Shown: positions 18,046 to 27,318 of the stretch, in pieces
How the letters are laid out: each line of letters begins with the position of its first letter
Position numbering within the stretch: the first letter of the stretch is position 1
Assembly: GCA_030679035.1 (NCBI GenBank)
Contig: JAUXTH010000149.1
Location: 62,001-126,000 of the forward strand
Direction of reading: 5' to 3'
DNA: 64,000 nucleotides
DNA from: Methylobacter sp.
GTDB lineage: Bacteria; Pseudomonadota; Gammaproteobacteria; Methylococcales; Methylomonadaceae
Translations under genes and position numbers: made by a program
Notes under the pieces: model-generated
Database searches by the model: none
Told to the model about the DNA's origin: nothing
Seen by the model: the letters and a program-made list of their open reading frames with translations, nothing else

Positions 18046-19011
18046 CTAACTCTTTTCACTTAGATGCTGCAAATCAGCGTCCACCATCATATGCACCAGA
18101 TCTCTAAATCCAACTTCCGGCTTCCACTTTAATTTATTTTTGGCCTTGGCCGCACATCCAACCAGTAGCGCGGACTCAGCGGGTCGATATGCTAATGCAT
18201 CCTCACGCACATAATCACGATAATCCAGCTGCAAACGACTAAAAGCTAATTCACACAACTCACGAACTGAGTGCGCTTTTCCTGTCGCAATAACATAATC
18301 ATCTGCCAGATCTTGTTGTAGCATTAACCACATGGCGCGAACATACTCTGCTGCATAACCCCAGTCCCGTTGCGCATCCAAATTGCCGAGATGAAGCTCC
18401 TTTGCTAATCCCAGCTTTATCTTCACCGCTTCATGAGTTATTTTTCTAGACACAAATTCCAAACCACGGCGAGGACTCTCGTGGTTAAACAAAATAGCCG
18501 AGCACGCAAATAGGTTGTAGTGTTGCCGATGAATTCGAATCATAGTATCTGCGTAGAACTTAGCCGCACCATATGGGTTGCGCGGATTAGTTGGCGTGCA
18601 TTCAGTCTGAGGACTTTCAACTGCCTCGCCAAAAATCTCTCTACTTGATGCTTGGCAAAATCGTATCTTGGTATCCACCTCGCGAATTGCCTCCAATATG
18701 CGCGTTACTGCCAGACCATTCACTTCACCCACCCCAACAGGATTATCGAACATCCCTGCTCCTGATGAATAAGCAGCAAAGTTATAGATTTCCGCAGGAC
18801 GATATGTTGCCAACACTTCCGTCATGCGACGCTGATCCAACATATCCCATGCGACCAGCTCAACGCTATTCTTCAGTACTGCCGGGAGCAACTCCTTGGC
18901 ATTCTGACCCTCTCTCACTGCGCCAATGACACGGTAGCCCTTTTCGAGCAGCAGCTCCGCCAAATACGATCCGTCCTGCCCGGTTATCCCTGTGATGAGT
19001 GCTGTTGGCAT
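18046..19011 (-). CDS. GDP-mannose 4,6-dehydratase-like SDR (paralogue)
   Basis: 321 residues of the Gmd family: GITGQDGSYLAELL near the N-terminus, SSREIFGE, NPYGAAK (catalytic Y and K) and FNHESPRRG. It is about 40 residues shorter than the Gmd at 23334 and replaces that enzyme's STSELYG with SSREIFG. The catalytic Ser/Glu/Tyr/Lys set is retained. It may be a second dehydratase or a related NDP-sugar enzyme of altered specificity. It follows the GT2 gene by four bases. Confidence 0.7.
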   Translation of the reverse strand: MPTALITGITGQDGSYLAELLLEKGYRVIGAVREGQNAKELLPAVLKNSVELVAWDMLDQRRMTEVLATYRPAEIYNFAAYSSGAGMFDNPVGVGEVNGLAVTRILEAIREVDTKIRFCQASSREIFGEAVESPQTECTPTNPRNPYGAAKFYADTMIRIHRQHYNLFACSAILFNHESPRRGLEFVSRKITHEAVKIKLGLAKELHLGNLDAQRDWGYAAEYVRAMWLMLQQDLADDYVIATGKAHSVRELCELAFSRLQLDYRDYVREDALAYRPAESALLVGCAAKAKNKLKWKPEVGFRDLVHMMVDADLQHLSEKS

Positions 19012-19015
19012 TTTA

Positions 19016-20083
19016 TTAACTATTTTCTACGCCTAAAGCTCGAGCCAGAAGGCGGCTCATCACACCCGCATTGCGGCTATACAGCAAGTCATGCAAAGCC
19101 ATCTTTGCCGGCCCGGCCAAAGTGGCGAAGTAAAACACCATTATAAAATTGGCCAGCGATGCCGGAAAGATACTCAGAGCATAAGCAATTACCCGCTCAA
19201 TTTTTCCCGTATTGCTTGGCCAAAACCTCAAGAACTCCGCCTTTGTATAAGCACCGACGGCTCGGTTATGAAAAAGTGTTTTCGCACTTCGCCACGGCTC
19301 ACGCCGGCAGACCTTCCTTTTAACCGTGTCCGAAAAGTCCGGAAATGACCAGATCAGCTTCGGCCACTTGAACATCCAGATCTCGAAGCTACGCGGAGTC
19401 CACATTGCATTACCATAACGAATAATGATTAATGGCTCAGCAATCACTTTGACATTCTCGATTGGCGGGTTCTGAAAAATCACCCCCACATGAATAAATA
19501 CCGTCCCATAATAGTCGGAACGATTTCTGGAGAGCCAACATGCACGGCGGATAACTACACAACCTATAAACGAAAGGTAAGCAGCCGTATCTGCAAAAAA
19601 AGCCTCGCTGTCCACCTTGTGATACGCCCTATCCGCATCAAACACCAAGCGTTGATTCTCGAAAACGACAGACAAGTCCACATTTCTGACCTCTGAGTTA
19701 ACTATAATCAGATCATCTTCACCAAGAGCAGACAAAACGGTGGCTATGGCACTGGGCTGTAACAGATCATCATCAGTCATCAGCCAACAGTAATCACCTT
19801 TTGCATAACCAACAGCCTTATCAAAGTCAGCATCAATACCGGAATTTTCTAGCTCACGGATATAACGAATTTCAGGATAGCGTAAAACATATGACGCCAT
19901 AACCTCCGGAGTGTTATCTGGCGATGCGCCATCCACGACGACAATCTCAACACCAGGCTCCATTTGAATAAGAATGGAATCCAGCGTCTCACCGATGAAT
20001 CGCCCTCTATTATAGGTTGCAATGCAGATTGACAACTTAGGCGCTTCAACTCTAGCCGTCGCTTGGTTCATATTATTTCTCAT
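19016..20083 (-). CDS. glycosyltransferase family 2, abequosyltransferase (WbaV)-like
   Basis: 355 residues with the GT-A start SICIATYNRG, VVVDGASPDNT and the metal-binding TDDDLLQ. The C-terminal half is membrane-associated (IFPASLANFIMVFYF). Overall layout is that of WbaV/RfbV-type enzymes, which transfer 3,6-dideoxyhexoses, but the donor cannot be assigned. A degraded copy of its 3' end lies at about 29610-29710. The start could be the ATG at 20083 or the one four codons later. Confidence 0.82.
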   Translation of the reverse strand: MRNNMNQATARVEAPKLSICIATYNRGRFIGETLDSILIQMEPGVEIVVVDGASPDNTPEVMASYVLRYPEIRYIRELENSGIDADFDKAVGYAKGDYCWLMTDDDLLQPSAIATVLSALGEDDLIIVNSEVRNVDLSVVFENQRLVFDADRAYHKVDSEAFFADTAAYLSFIGCVVIRRACWLSRNRSDYYGTVFIHVGVIFQNPPIENVKVIAEPLIIIRYGNAMWTPRSFEIWMFKWPKLIWSFPDFSDTVKRKVCRREPWRSAKTLFHNRAVGAYTKAEFLRFWPSNTGKIERVIAYALSIFPASLANFIMVFYFATLAGPAKMALHDLLYSRNAGVMSRLLARALGVENS

Positions 20084-20113
20084 TCTTGTAGGTTTTGGGT
20101 TGAGCGCTCAGGG

Positions 20114-21022
20114 TCAAATGGATACAAACATTTGTTCGGCAATTAGCGAAAATTGATTTTCGCTCGGCGTACGGAATTTCTTGAGCTGAGATTGATTATC
20201 AGCAAATGTTAAACCTTTAACCCCATCTAGAAATGACTTATCAAAGAACTCAGGATCCACAAAAAAACCATTCACACCATTTCGGTCTACGGTCACAAAG
20301 CGATAACCGTATCCGTCAAAGAATTTCCGCCATCCTGAAATCGATACACCATAATAAAGGTGAGTTGGATGTGCCGATGTAACTACAAAATCAGGCTGAT
20401 ACTCAATGGTCATACTGCGCTCAGCCCCATAAACAGAGTTGTATTCAACCACAAATATCTTCGGTCTGAACCCGTTTTCCAAAATAGCTTGTGCGATATA
20501 GTAGTCGTTGCCGTCAATATCAAGCGAGAACACATCAGGGTCATGATGGAGCGCCATCTCCTTCATGTCACGCACGCTTTCCTTCGTCACGAACATATTA
20601 TGGCATTCAGCGCCGATGCTATACCCAACAACAGTTCTTTTCGCTCTTTCAACAAGCTGAGCGCTGCCTTCGATCAGCATGCCATTATATTTTTCGGCGA
20701 CAAGCAGCCAACCAGTATTATTCTCGATTCCATCTGCGGCACCAACTTCGATAAAATATCGATTACTACTCAATAGATTCTTCCGCAAGACATCAAGTAT
20801 GCCGTCTTCGCCATTCTGACTGAATCCCGAAAACTCCCATGTCGCAGGCAACGTTAAATCGATAGAACGCGCACCCATCATTGCAGCGCCCTTACTCAAG
20901 GCGATAGCTATACGCTGAAGATCGCGCATATCCAACAAAAAATTCATGGGCCTATTAAGTATTCTTTTCAATCTATGTGCCTTAGGCTGCGATGCTACGA
21001 TAGGCGGTTTTATCTGAATCAT
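20114..21022 (-). CDS. FkbM-like methyltransferase-fold protein
   Basis: 302 residues. FIEVGAADGIENNT (about 90-103) resembles the SAM-binding motif I of FkbM methyltransferases, and FSLDIDGNDYYIAQAIL resembles the following acidic motif. The ATG has a good AGGTAGGA ribosome site. It probably O-methylates a sugar, but the first 80 residues are not recognised and loss of methyltransferase activity cannot be excluded. Confidence 0.65.
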   Translation of the reverse strand: MIQIKPPIVASQPKAHRLKRILNRPMNFLLDMRDLQRIAIALSKGAAMMGARSIDLTLPATWEFSGFSQNGEDGILDVLRKNLLSSNRYFIEVGAADGIENNTGWLLVAEKYNGMLIEGSAQLVERAKRTVVGYSIGAECHNMFVTKESVRDMKEMALHHDPDVFSLDIDGNDYYIAQAILENGFRPKIFVVEYNSVYGAERSMTIEYQPDFVVTSAHPTHLYYGVSISGWRKFFDGYGYRFVTVDRNGVNGFFVDPEFFDKSFLDGVKGLTFADNQSQLKKFRTPSENQFSLIAEQMFVSI

Positions 21023-21042
21023 TTTTCCTACCTTTAAGTTTG

Positions 21043-21798
21043 TTACAACCAGCCAAACCGGCTACTGCCTGCAATTAGTGAGGGTTGTATATCTTTATAT
21101 TTCTCAATCAAATGAGCCAAATACTCTTCCTCGCTAGGCATAAACTTATCTAACTCGTCTGTCCATTCTTCAATTATTATCCATTTATTATTCTTAAAAT
21201 CAAAACGTTTGATGACCTTACATGGATTGCCAAAAGCAATGCTAAATGCCGGTAAGTCATGCCTAACTAGAGATCTAGCACCTACTACCGTCCCGCGACC
21301 AATTTTCACATCCTGCATAACTGTCACTGATGTTGCGAGCCAACAGTTAACCCCAATTTCTATGATGCCCCCCTCACTTAGTCCAGAGGCAATATAGGGT
21401 GTTAACGGTGACTCGATATTGTGTCCACACCCTAAAAACTGGCAATCCAACCCAGTAAATCCATAATCTTTGATATGAATAAGCGGCCCAGACGAAAAGA
21501 AATTTCTTCTGCCAATATGGCAATTGTTCCCAATAGTTATTCGGTTAGTTGAATTGTCACGGTAATTAACATTTAACCAAGACGCTTCCGATATCGTTGT
21601 ATTGCAACCAATTGATACATTTTTCCAACCAATAACTTGAACACTTGGATCCACATAACTGTTTCTTCCAATTTTGGTTTTTCTAAATTGTCTTGGATAC
21701 CCTATCGACGAAGTGACCAACTTAAAGACCGCCCCTTTCAATCGGAACGGTAATAAGTTGAACATACGCCACTTAATTTTTTTTATGATTAACTTCAT
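21043..21798 (-). CDS. LbH-fold acyltransferase (WbbJ/WcaF-like)
   Basis: 251 residues. The centre is a run of hexapeptide repeats (IGCNTTISEASWLN, IGNNCHIGRRNFF, GVNCWLATSVTVMQDVKIG, GRGTVVGARS) ending in the FSIAFGNPCKVIKRFD stretch of xenobiotic/sugar O-acetyltransferases. It probably acetylates a hydroxyl or amino group of a sugar. It lies between a flippase and the FkbM-like gene with spacings of only 14 and 20 bases. Confidence 0.82.
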   Translation of the reverse strand: MKLIIKKIKWRMFNLLPFRLKGAVFKLVTSSIGYPRQFRKTKIGRNSYVDPSVQVIGWKNVSIGCNTTISEASWLNVNYRDNSTNRITIGNNCHIGRRNFFSSGPLIHIKDYGFTGLDCQFLGCGHNIESPLTPYIASGLSEGGIIEIGVNCWLATSVTVMQDVKIGRGTVVGARSLVRHDLPAFSIAFGNPCKVIKRFDFKNNKWIIIEEWTDELDKFMPSEEEYLAHLIEKYKDIQPSLIAGSSRFGWL

Positions 21799-21812
21799 TC
21801 AATAACTTTAAT

Positions 21813-23327
21813 TTATATTTGCCCGGCTCTAACTGTTTTCTTAACATAGAAATAATGTGAGATTAAGGTAAGCAACTTAGGTGTCAGCAATACACAAACT
21901 ACAACCGTAAGAAACGTTAAACTACTGCCGATTGCTAATTTGATAAAAACTGAACACTCGTTGCCTTGGCATATATATTTAGCCGCCATTCCGGCGATTA
22001 GTGTTAAACCAAAAGGCACTCCGACGTCATTAAATAACCATCTTTTGCCCAATCCCCTTAACAGATGCCTATGTGTTAACCACGTACTCAGCAAAACATA
22101 AAACGCATGAAGCATGAACCAAGCTATTGCACCGCCTGCCGCACCATATGACAGAGCAAAAAATATGATTAACGGTAATATAAAAATCATCAAGGTTCCA
22201 TTGATAATTATTGGTAGCCTCGTCATACCAAACGCAAGTTGTAAGGCATGTGGGATATACATTATTCCATTTAAAGCTGAGCCTATCGCCAGAAGAGCTA
22301 TTACTGGAGCTACACTTGATGCGAGACTCGGATTACCTGTCCAAATGCGCACCAAGTCTTCAGCGAAAACGGCAAGCATCATCGCAATTGGAAAAAGAAC
22401 TATCGCCAGTATGCGAGTACTTAGCCGATAAAAGTCGGTCAATTTTTCAGTATCACCAGTAACGGCTAAAGCTGAAAAACGCGGATAAACGACGTTGTAC
22501 ATAGGCGTGACTAAGACATACAAGCCACTCACGACAACTGTTGCTAACATATAGTGGGCGAACTCTTCCAAACCAAGTAACTTGCTCAATAACACCTTGT
22601 CCAATTGTGTAAATATAATGCCCATCAATGAAATTACACTCATGCCCGCAGTAAAGCGCCATACACTTTTTAACTTATCAACATCAAATTTAATCTGATT
22701 TGATTTTCCAATTATTCGCCATGCAGCCCAACGTATGGTGATCGCATACACAAGACCAACACAGGCCTGCCAGATGAAAAAGGCCTCAATCGTCGGCGAG
22801 ACAAGCGCAAGTACCGCTATTGCACCCAGGCTACCGATCGTTACCATAGACATATTGATGCCACTCGATACCGTCAAACGTTGTGCGCCGATCAATGCCC
22901 CTTGATACAAACCAATCGGCCAGCGACAGGCTACCACCAACCCCATTAACATCACGGCCTGTGAAATAGTTTTCGGTGAAAGTTGTTTGGATTGCAACCA
23001 GTATTCCGCGATCAATGGCGCAAGCGCCAGGATTAACAAAGCGATTGCCCCAGCCATAATCCAATAGATTATGGCAAGTGTATGCAGCAACTTCCCTGCT
23101 TCCTGCAAACTCCCTGCTGCCGAACAGCGCGCAACCTCACGATTAATGGTCGGAGCCATTCCCATATCGAGAAGACTTAACACGGCTTGCGTGGTCACGA
23201 AAAAACCAATCAAACCGTAGGCTTCTATTCCAAGATATTTAAGGTAAAACGGAACAACCGCCAACCCGACCAGCGCCGACCAAATCGAATTAGCCAACCC
23301 TGCCAGCAGATTGCGACCTAACTTCAC
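21813..23327 (-). CDS. second Wzx-type flippase (polysaccharide biosynthesis protein)
   Basis: 504 residues, about fourteen membrane segments, opening GRNLLAGLANSIWSALVGLAVVPFYLKYLG as in RfbX/Wzx-type flippases. It starts with GTG at 23327, six bases after the gmd stop. It would export lipid-linked repeat units. Its presence beside a different Wzx at 4612-6042 suggests either two glycans or a fusion of two ancestral loci. Confidence 0.88.
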   Translation of the reverse strand: MKLGRNLLAGLANSIWSALVGLAVVPFYLKYLGIEAYGLIGFFVTTQAVLSLLDMGMAPTINREVARCSAAGSLQEAGKLLHTLAIIYWIMAGAIALLILALAPLIAEYWLQSKQLSPKTISQAVMLMGLVVACRWPIGLYQGALIGAQRLTVSSGINMSMVTIGSLGAIAVLALVSPTIEAFFIWQACVGLVYAITIRWAAWRIIGKSNQIKFDVDKLKSVWRFTAGMSVISLMGIIFTQLDKVLLSKLLGLEEFAHYMLATVVVSGLYVLVTPMYNVVYPRFSALAVTGDTEKLTDFYRLSTRILAIVLFPIAMMLAVFAEDLVRIWTGNPSLASSVAPVIALLAIGSALNGIMYIPHALQLAFGMTRLPIIINGTLMIFILPLIIFFALSYGAAGGAIAWFMLHAFYVLLSTWLTHRHLLRGLGKRWLFNDVGVPFGLTLIAGMAAKYICQGNECSVFIKLAIGSSLTFLTVVVCVLLTPKLLTLISHYFYVKKTVRAGQI

Positions 23328-23333
23328 ACAACA

Positions 23334-24428
23334 TTACTCATGAAAGGTGTTCGTATAATAGCCGTGGCGTTTCACCAGCTCATCACGCTCAGCAGTCTTA
23401 AGATCTTCGCGCACCATTTCTTTAACCAGATCCATGAAGGTGATTTTCGGTTGCCAGCCGAGCTTATTCTTAGCTTTTGACGGATCGCCAAGAAGTGTTT
23501 CAACTTCAGTGGGACGGAAATAACGTGGATCGACTGATATAATGCATTTCCCTGATGCGTCATAACCTTTTTCATCCACACCCTCACCCTCCCAACGAAC
23601 AATAATACCCAGCTCCTTGGCAGCAATATCGACAAAGTCACGCACGCTATATTGCACACCCGTGGCGATGACAAAATCTTCCGGTTGCTCCTGTTGCAGC
23701 ATTAGCCACTGCATTTCAACATAATCTTTGGCATGCCCCCAATCACGTAAAGCATTTAGGTTGCCAAGAGAAAGGTGTTCCTGCAATCCAAGCTTGATGC
23801 GCGCCAATGCACGGGTAATCTTTCGCGTTACAAAATTCTCCCCACGGACTGGCGATTCGTGATTAAACAGAATACCGTTGCAAGCATACATGCCATAGGC
23901 TTCGCGGTAATTGACCGTGATCCAGTACGCATAAAGTTTAGCGACCGCATAAGGTGAACGGGGGTAAAATGGAGTTGTTTCTTTTTGCGGAGTTTCCTGC
24001 ACTAGGCCATACAACTCGGAGGTGGAAGCCTGATAGAAGCGGGTTTTCTTTTCTAAACCGAGGATGCGCATGGCTTCCAATACACGCAAAGCACCCAACG
24101 CATCCGAGTTGGCGGTATATTCCGGCTCTTCGAACGACACTGCGACATGGCTTTGCGCGGCCAGATTATAAATCTCGTCCGGCTGCACTTGCTTAATAAT
24201 TCTGATCAAGCTGCTCGAATCGGTTAGGTCGCCGTAATGCAGAAAAAAACGTACTCCATCTTCATGCGGATCACGGTACAGGTGGTCAACTCGCGCAGTA
24301 TTAAAGGACGAGGCGCGGCGTTTGATGCCATGCACTATATAACCTTTATTGAGCAAGAACTCAGCCAAATAAGCTCCATCTTGTCCGGTTACACCGGTGA
24401 TCAATGCGACTTTTTTTGTTTGACTCAT
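23334..24428 (-). CDS. gmd: GDP-mannose 4,6-dehydratase
   Basis: 364 residues, full family length. [15 protein letters not shown] at the N-terminus, [16 protein letters not shown] with the catalytic Ser and Glu, [12 protein letters not shown] with catalytic Tyr/Lys, and [18 protein letters not shown] are all intact. It converts GDP-D-mannose to GDP-4-keto-6-deoxy-D-mannose, the branch point to D-rhamnose, L-fucose, perosamine or 6-deoxytalose. The gene is 25 bases downstream of manC, which provides its substrate. No obvious dedicated reductase or aminotransferase for the product lies next to it. Confidence 0.96.
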   Translation of the reverse strand: MSQTKKVALITGVTGQDGAYLAEFLLNKGYIVHGIKRRASSFNTARVDHLYRDPHEDGVRFFLHYGDLTDSSSLIRIIKQVQPDEIYNLAAQSHVAVSFEEPEYTANSDALGALRVLEAMRILGLEKKTRFYQASTSELYGLVQETPQKETTPFYPRSPYAVAKLYAYWITVNYREAYGMYACNGILFNHESPVRGENFVTRKITRALARIKLGLQEHLSLGNLNALRDWGHAKDYVEMQWLMLQQEQPEDFVIATGVQYSVRDFVDIAAKELGIIVRWEGEGVDEKGYDASGKCIISVDPRYFRPTEVETLLGDPSKAKNKLGWQPKITFMDLVKEMVREDLKTAERDELVKRHGYYTNTFHE

Positions 24429-24453
24429 TTTTTAATCCATTCTTTATTTAGGG

Positions 24454-25923
24454 TTATCGTCCGTAGTTATCTTCATAGCGTTGGATATCGTTTTCCTCCA
24501 AATAATCGCCGACTTGTATCTCGACTATATGCAAAGGCTCGCTGCTGCGGTTTTCCAAACGATGTTTCGCACCTATCGGAATGTAGGTACTCTGGTTCTT
24601 ATGCACGGTGATAACTTCATCGCCATTGGTGACGGTTGCCGTACCAGAAACGACTACCCAATGTTCGGAACGCTGTTTATGGCTTTGCAGGCTGAGCTGC
24701 GCACCGGGCGCGACTTCGATACGCTTGATCTTGAAGCCTTCTGGATCGACTTCGAGCACGGCATAGTTACCCCACGGACGCATCACTTTCATATGCTGGA
24801 CATGCTCGGTCGCGCCCTTTTCCTCCAACGCATCCACCACCTCACGCACACGCTGGGTTTGGTCTTTTTTAGCGATTAACACGGCATCGGCCGTCTCAAC
24901 CACACACAGATCTTCCACTCCAATCACTGCGATCAAGCGTTTTTCGGCACGAATCAAGCTGTTTTTGCAATCCACGGCGATAACATTGCCTTGCAAAGCA
25001 TTACCATTTTCATCCTTGCCGGAAATTTCATGCACCGCTTGCCAACTGCCAACATCATTCCAGCCGATATCGCAGGGGATCAGCGAAACACGATCCGAGT
25101 TTTCCAGCACACCATGATCGATGGAGATGGACGGCATGGCAACGAAGTGTTTTTCTACCGCTTGCTGAAATCCGCCGCCAGCAAGGCTTTCAGCACGAAT
25201 GGTTTCCACGACCTGATGAACCGCTGGCAAGTGTCGTTGAATCTCATCGAGAATCGCCGAAGCTCGCCACACAAACATGCCGGAATTCCAATAGTAATTA
25301 CCTTCTTTAAGAAAACGTTCGGCAGTAGCTAAATCGGGCTTCTCGGTAAATCGCTCCACGTCATAAACGCTGGAACTGAATTCGAAAGCGGGGCTGTGAG
25401 TAGAGTCGTCCTGACAGCGCTGGAAGCCGTTATGCTCAATCCTGCTTTTTGTCTTGATGTAACCGAATCCTGTATCAGGACGAGTCGGCCGAATGCCGAA
25501 GGTGACAAGCTTGCCTTCTTCGGCTGCCTGGATGGCGATGTCCAAATACAAGCGAAAACGCACTTCGTCTTTTATGACATGATCAGACGGCAACACAACC
25601 ATAACTGGGTCGGCTCCGTTTGAAGTGAGATAAGCTGCCGCCAAAGCAATGGCTGGCGCAGTGTTGCGCCCGATGGGCTCAAATAGGGATTGATAGGGTA
25701 GCAGGGAGTGATAAGACTCGCCCTTGGCATGAGCCTCCTGCGTGATAATCAGAACATTCTTTTTTGCAATGACCGGGGACAGACGATTAATCGTGGCTTG
25801 CAGCATCGACACGCCTCCATCCAGCGACAAAAACTGCTTGGGCAAATTTTGTCGTGAAAGCGGCCATAAGCGACCACCACTTCCTCCCGCGAGTATTACC
25901 GCGCATATATCTTTTTGACTCAT
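24454..25923 (-). CDS. manC: mannose-1-phosphate guanylyltransferase/mannose-6-phosphate isomerase
   Basis: 489 residues, the normal bifunctional ManC/AlgA length. The N-terminal nucleotidyltransferase has VILAGGSGGRLWPLSR and LPKQFLSL. FTEKPD and SGMFVWRA follow, and the C-terminal cupin-type phosphomannose isomerase domain carries RPWGNYAVLE and SLQSHKQRSEHWVVVSGTA. It makes mannose-1-phosphate-derived GDP-mannose for the adjacent gmd. Confidence 0.96.
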   Translation of the reverse strand: MSQKDICAVILAGGSGGRLWPLSRQNLPKQFLSLDGGVSMLQATINRLSPVIAKKNVLIITQEAHAKGESYHSLLPYQSLFEPIGRNTAPAIALAAAYLTSNGADPVMVVLPSDHVIKDEVRFRLYLDIAIQAAEEGKLVTFGIRPTRPDTGFGYIKTKSRIEHNGFQRCQDDSTHSPAFEFSSSVYDVERFTEKPDLATAERFLKEGNYYWNSGMFVWRASAILDEIQRHLPAVHQVVETIRAESLAGGGFQQAVEKHFVAMPSISIDHGVLENSDRVSLIPCDIGWNDVGSWQAVHEISGKDENGNALQGNVIAVDCKNSLIRAEKRLIAVIGVEDLCVVETADAVLIAKKDQTQRVREVVDALEEKGATEHVQHMKVMRPWGNYAVLEVDPEGFKIKRIEVAPGAQLSLQSHKQRSEHWVVVSGTATVTNGDEVITVHKNQSTYIPIGAKHRLENRSSEPLHIVEIQVGDYLEENDIQRYEDNYGR

Positions 25924-26074
25924 AACACTCTTGGATCCAACACTACTGAGACGCGCTGCTCAAAGCAGCGAACCACTGCCGACTTGCACTTGACCAAGCC
26001 AGTGCAAAATTGATAAACACGATACGCACCCGTTTTACTGTACATCATACTGGTCGCAGTAATCACCGGTATTT

Positions 26075-27307
26075 TCACTGAGCACCTTTACCACTTTTTG
26101 ACACAGATTGTAAATATATGATCAATTGGTCGATCAAACGATCGTGATTAAAGTGCTCTTGATAATACCTGCGTCCATTGTTGCCCATTATTTCACGTTC
26201 ACTGGATGATTGCCGATATAAACGCAAAATTGTATCCGCCAAAGCACCGGCATCTTCTGCTGGCGTAGCCAATCCCGCCCCGGATTCAACGACTAAACGA
26301 GCACCTTCACCATTCAAACAGGCGATGATCGGCCGCCCTGACGCCATGTACGCTTGAACTTTATTGGGAACCGTCGCCGCAAAGATTGGCTGATCTGTGA
26401 GCGTCACCAACAGCACTGATGCCTTCTGCATAAGGCCGGGCATCGTTTCCACAGGGAATCTTCCCGGCAGATGGAAATTGGTCAGCCCACGCTGCCGGAC
26501 TTCCGTCAACATCCATTCGCGAGAACTACCATCTCCCAGCACTACGAAATGTATGTCTGAGTGGTCTCTCAACAATGATGCTGCCTCGACTATTACATCA
26601 ACGGCCTGTGCCGCACCGATATTGCCGGCGAACATAATCGAGAACCCGTCACCTAATCCCAAGACCGATTGAGAAGTGCAATTTGCCGGAACGGCGAAAA
26701 TTTCATCCACAGAGTTTGGGTAATACGCAATGGGCGTATCCGAAGCCAAAATACGAACCGGCTCTTCGAAAGCCCTTGATTGCACCAAGAGCAAATCGGT
26801 ATGGCGGTAAATAAAGCGCACCGCTAACTCAACTAACTTGAGAATCGCCTTATTGCGTACATATCCTGTCGCCGATAGACTTTCAGGCCACAAATCCTGT
26901 ACCCACAACACCACTGGACACCCTTTCAGCCATCCGATGAAAAGCGCAGGAATAGCCAGCAAGATGGGGGAGAGTCCATACACAAAGATAACATCGTATT
27001 GGCGCTTGCGTGTCATCCATGAACCGCTGGTCAATCCAAAGAAAATGAATGATAGATAATTGACAAACAATCCCAAGCGGCTATTTCGACCACGAGGAAG
27101 CAATGGAACGCGATGCAATGTCGCTCCTTTCCACCGCTCCCTCAGGCAGCCCCAAGCGCGATAACCGGAGAAAATAACACCTTCCGGATAATTAGGCTTT
27201 CCTGCCAAGACGTCAACCTCAACACCACGCTCAACCAGCGTCTCGACTATCGCATTAATTCGAAAGTTTTCTGGCCAGAAATACTGGCTGACAATTAGTA
27301 TCTTCAA
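26075..27307 (-). CDS. glycosyltransferase family 4 (WbuB/WcaI-like)
   Basis: About 410 residues from a TTG at 27307. The open frame reaches 27379 but would overlap the preceding GT4 gene, and the family N-terminus KILIVSQYFWPENFRIN begins exactly here. It is a GT-B enzyme with FAGNIGAAQAVD, LPGRFPVETMP and the C-terminal nucleotide-sugar-binding VPNKVQAYMASGRPI. WbuB-type members transfer N-acetylated deoxyaminosugars such as L-FucNAc. That match to the FnlA-type gene at the left end is suggestive only. Confidence 0.85.
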   Translation of the reverse strand: MKILIVSQYFWPENFRINAIVETLVERGVEVDVLAGKPNYPEGVIFSGYRAWGCLRERWKGATLHRVPLLPRGRNSRLGLFVNYLSFIFFGLTSGSWMTRKRQYDVIFVYGLSPILLAIPALFIGWLKGCPVVLWVQDLWPESLSATGYVRNKAILKLVELAVRFIYRHTDLLLVQSRAFEEPVRILASDTPIAYYPNSVDEIFAVPANCTSQSVLGLGDGFSIMFAGNIGAAQAVDVIVEAASLLRDHSDIHFVVLGDGSSREWMLTEVRQRGLTNFHLPGRFPVETMPGLMQKASVLLVTLTDQPIFAATVPNKVQAYMASGRPIIACLNGEGARLVVESGAGLATPAEDAGALADTILRLYRQSSSEREIMGNNGRRYYQEHFNHDRLIDQLIIYLQSVSKSGKGAQ

Positions 27308-27318
27308 AACTTGAGAGC

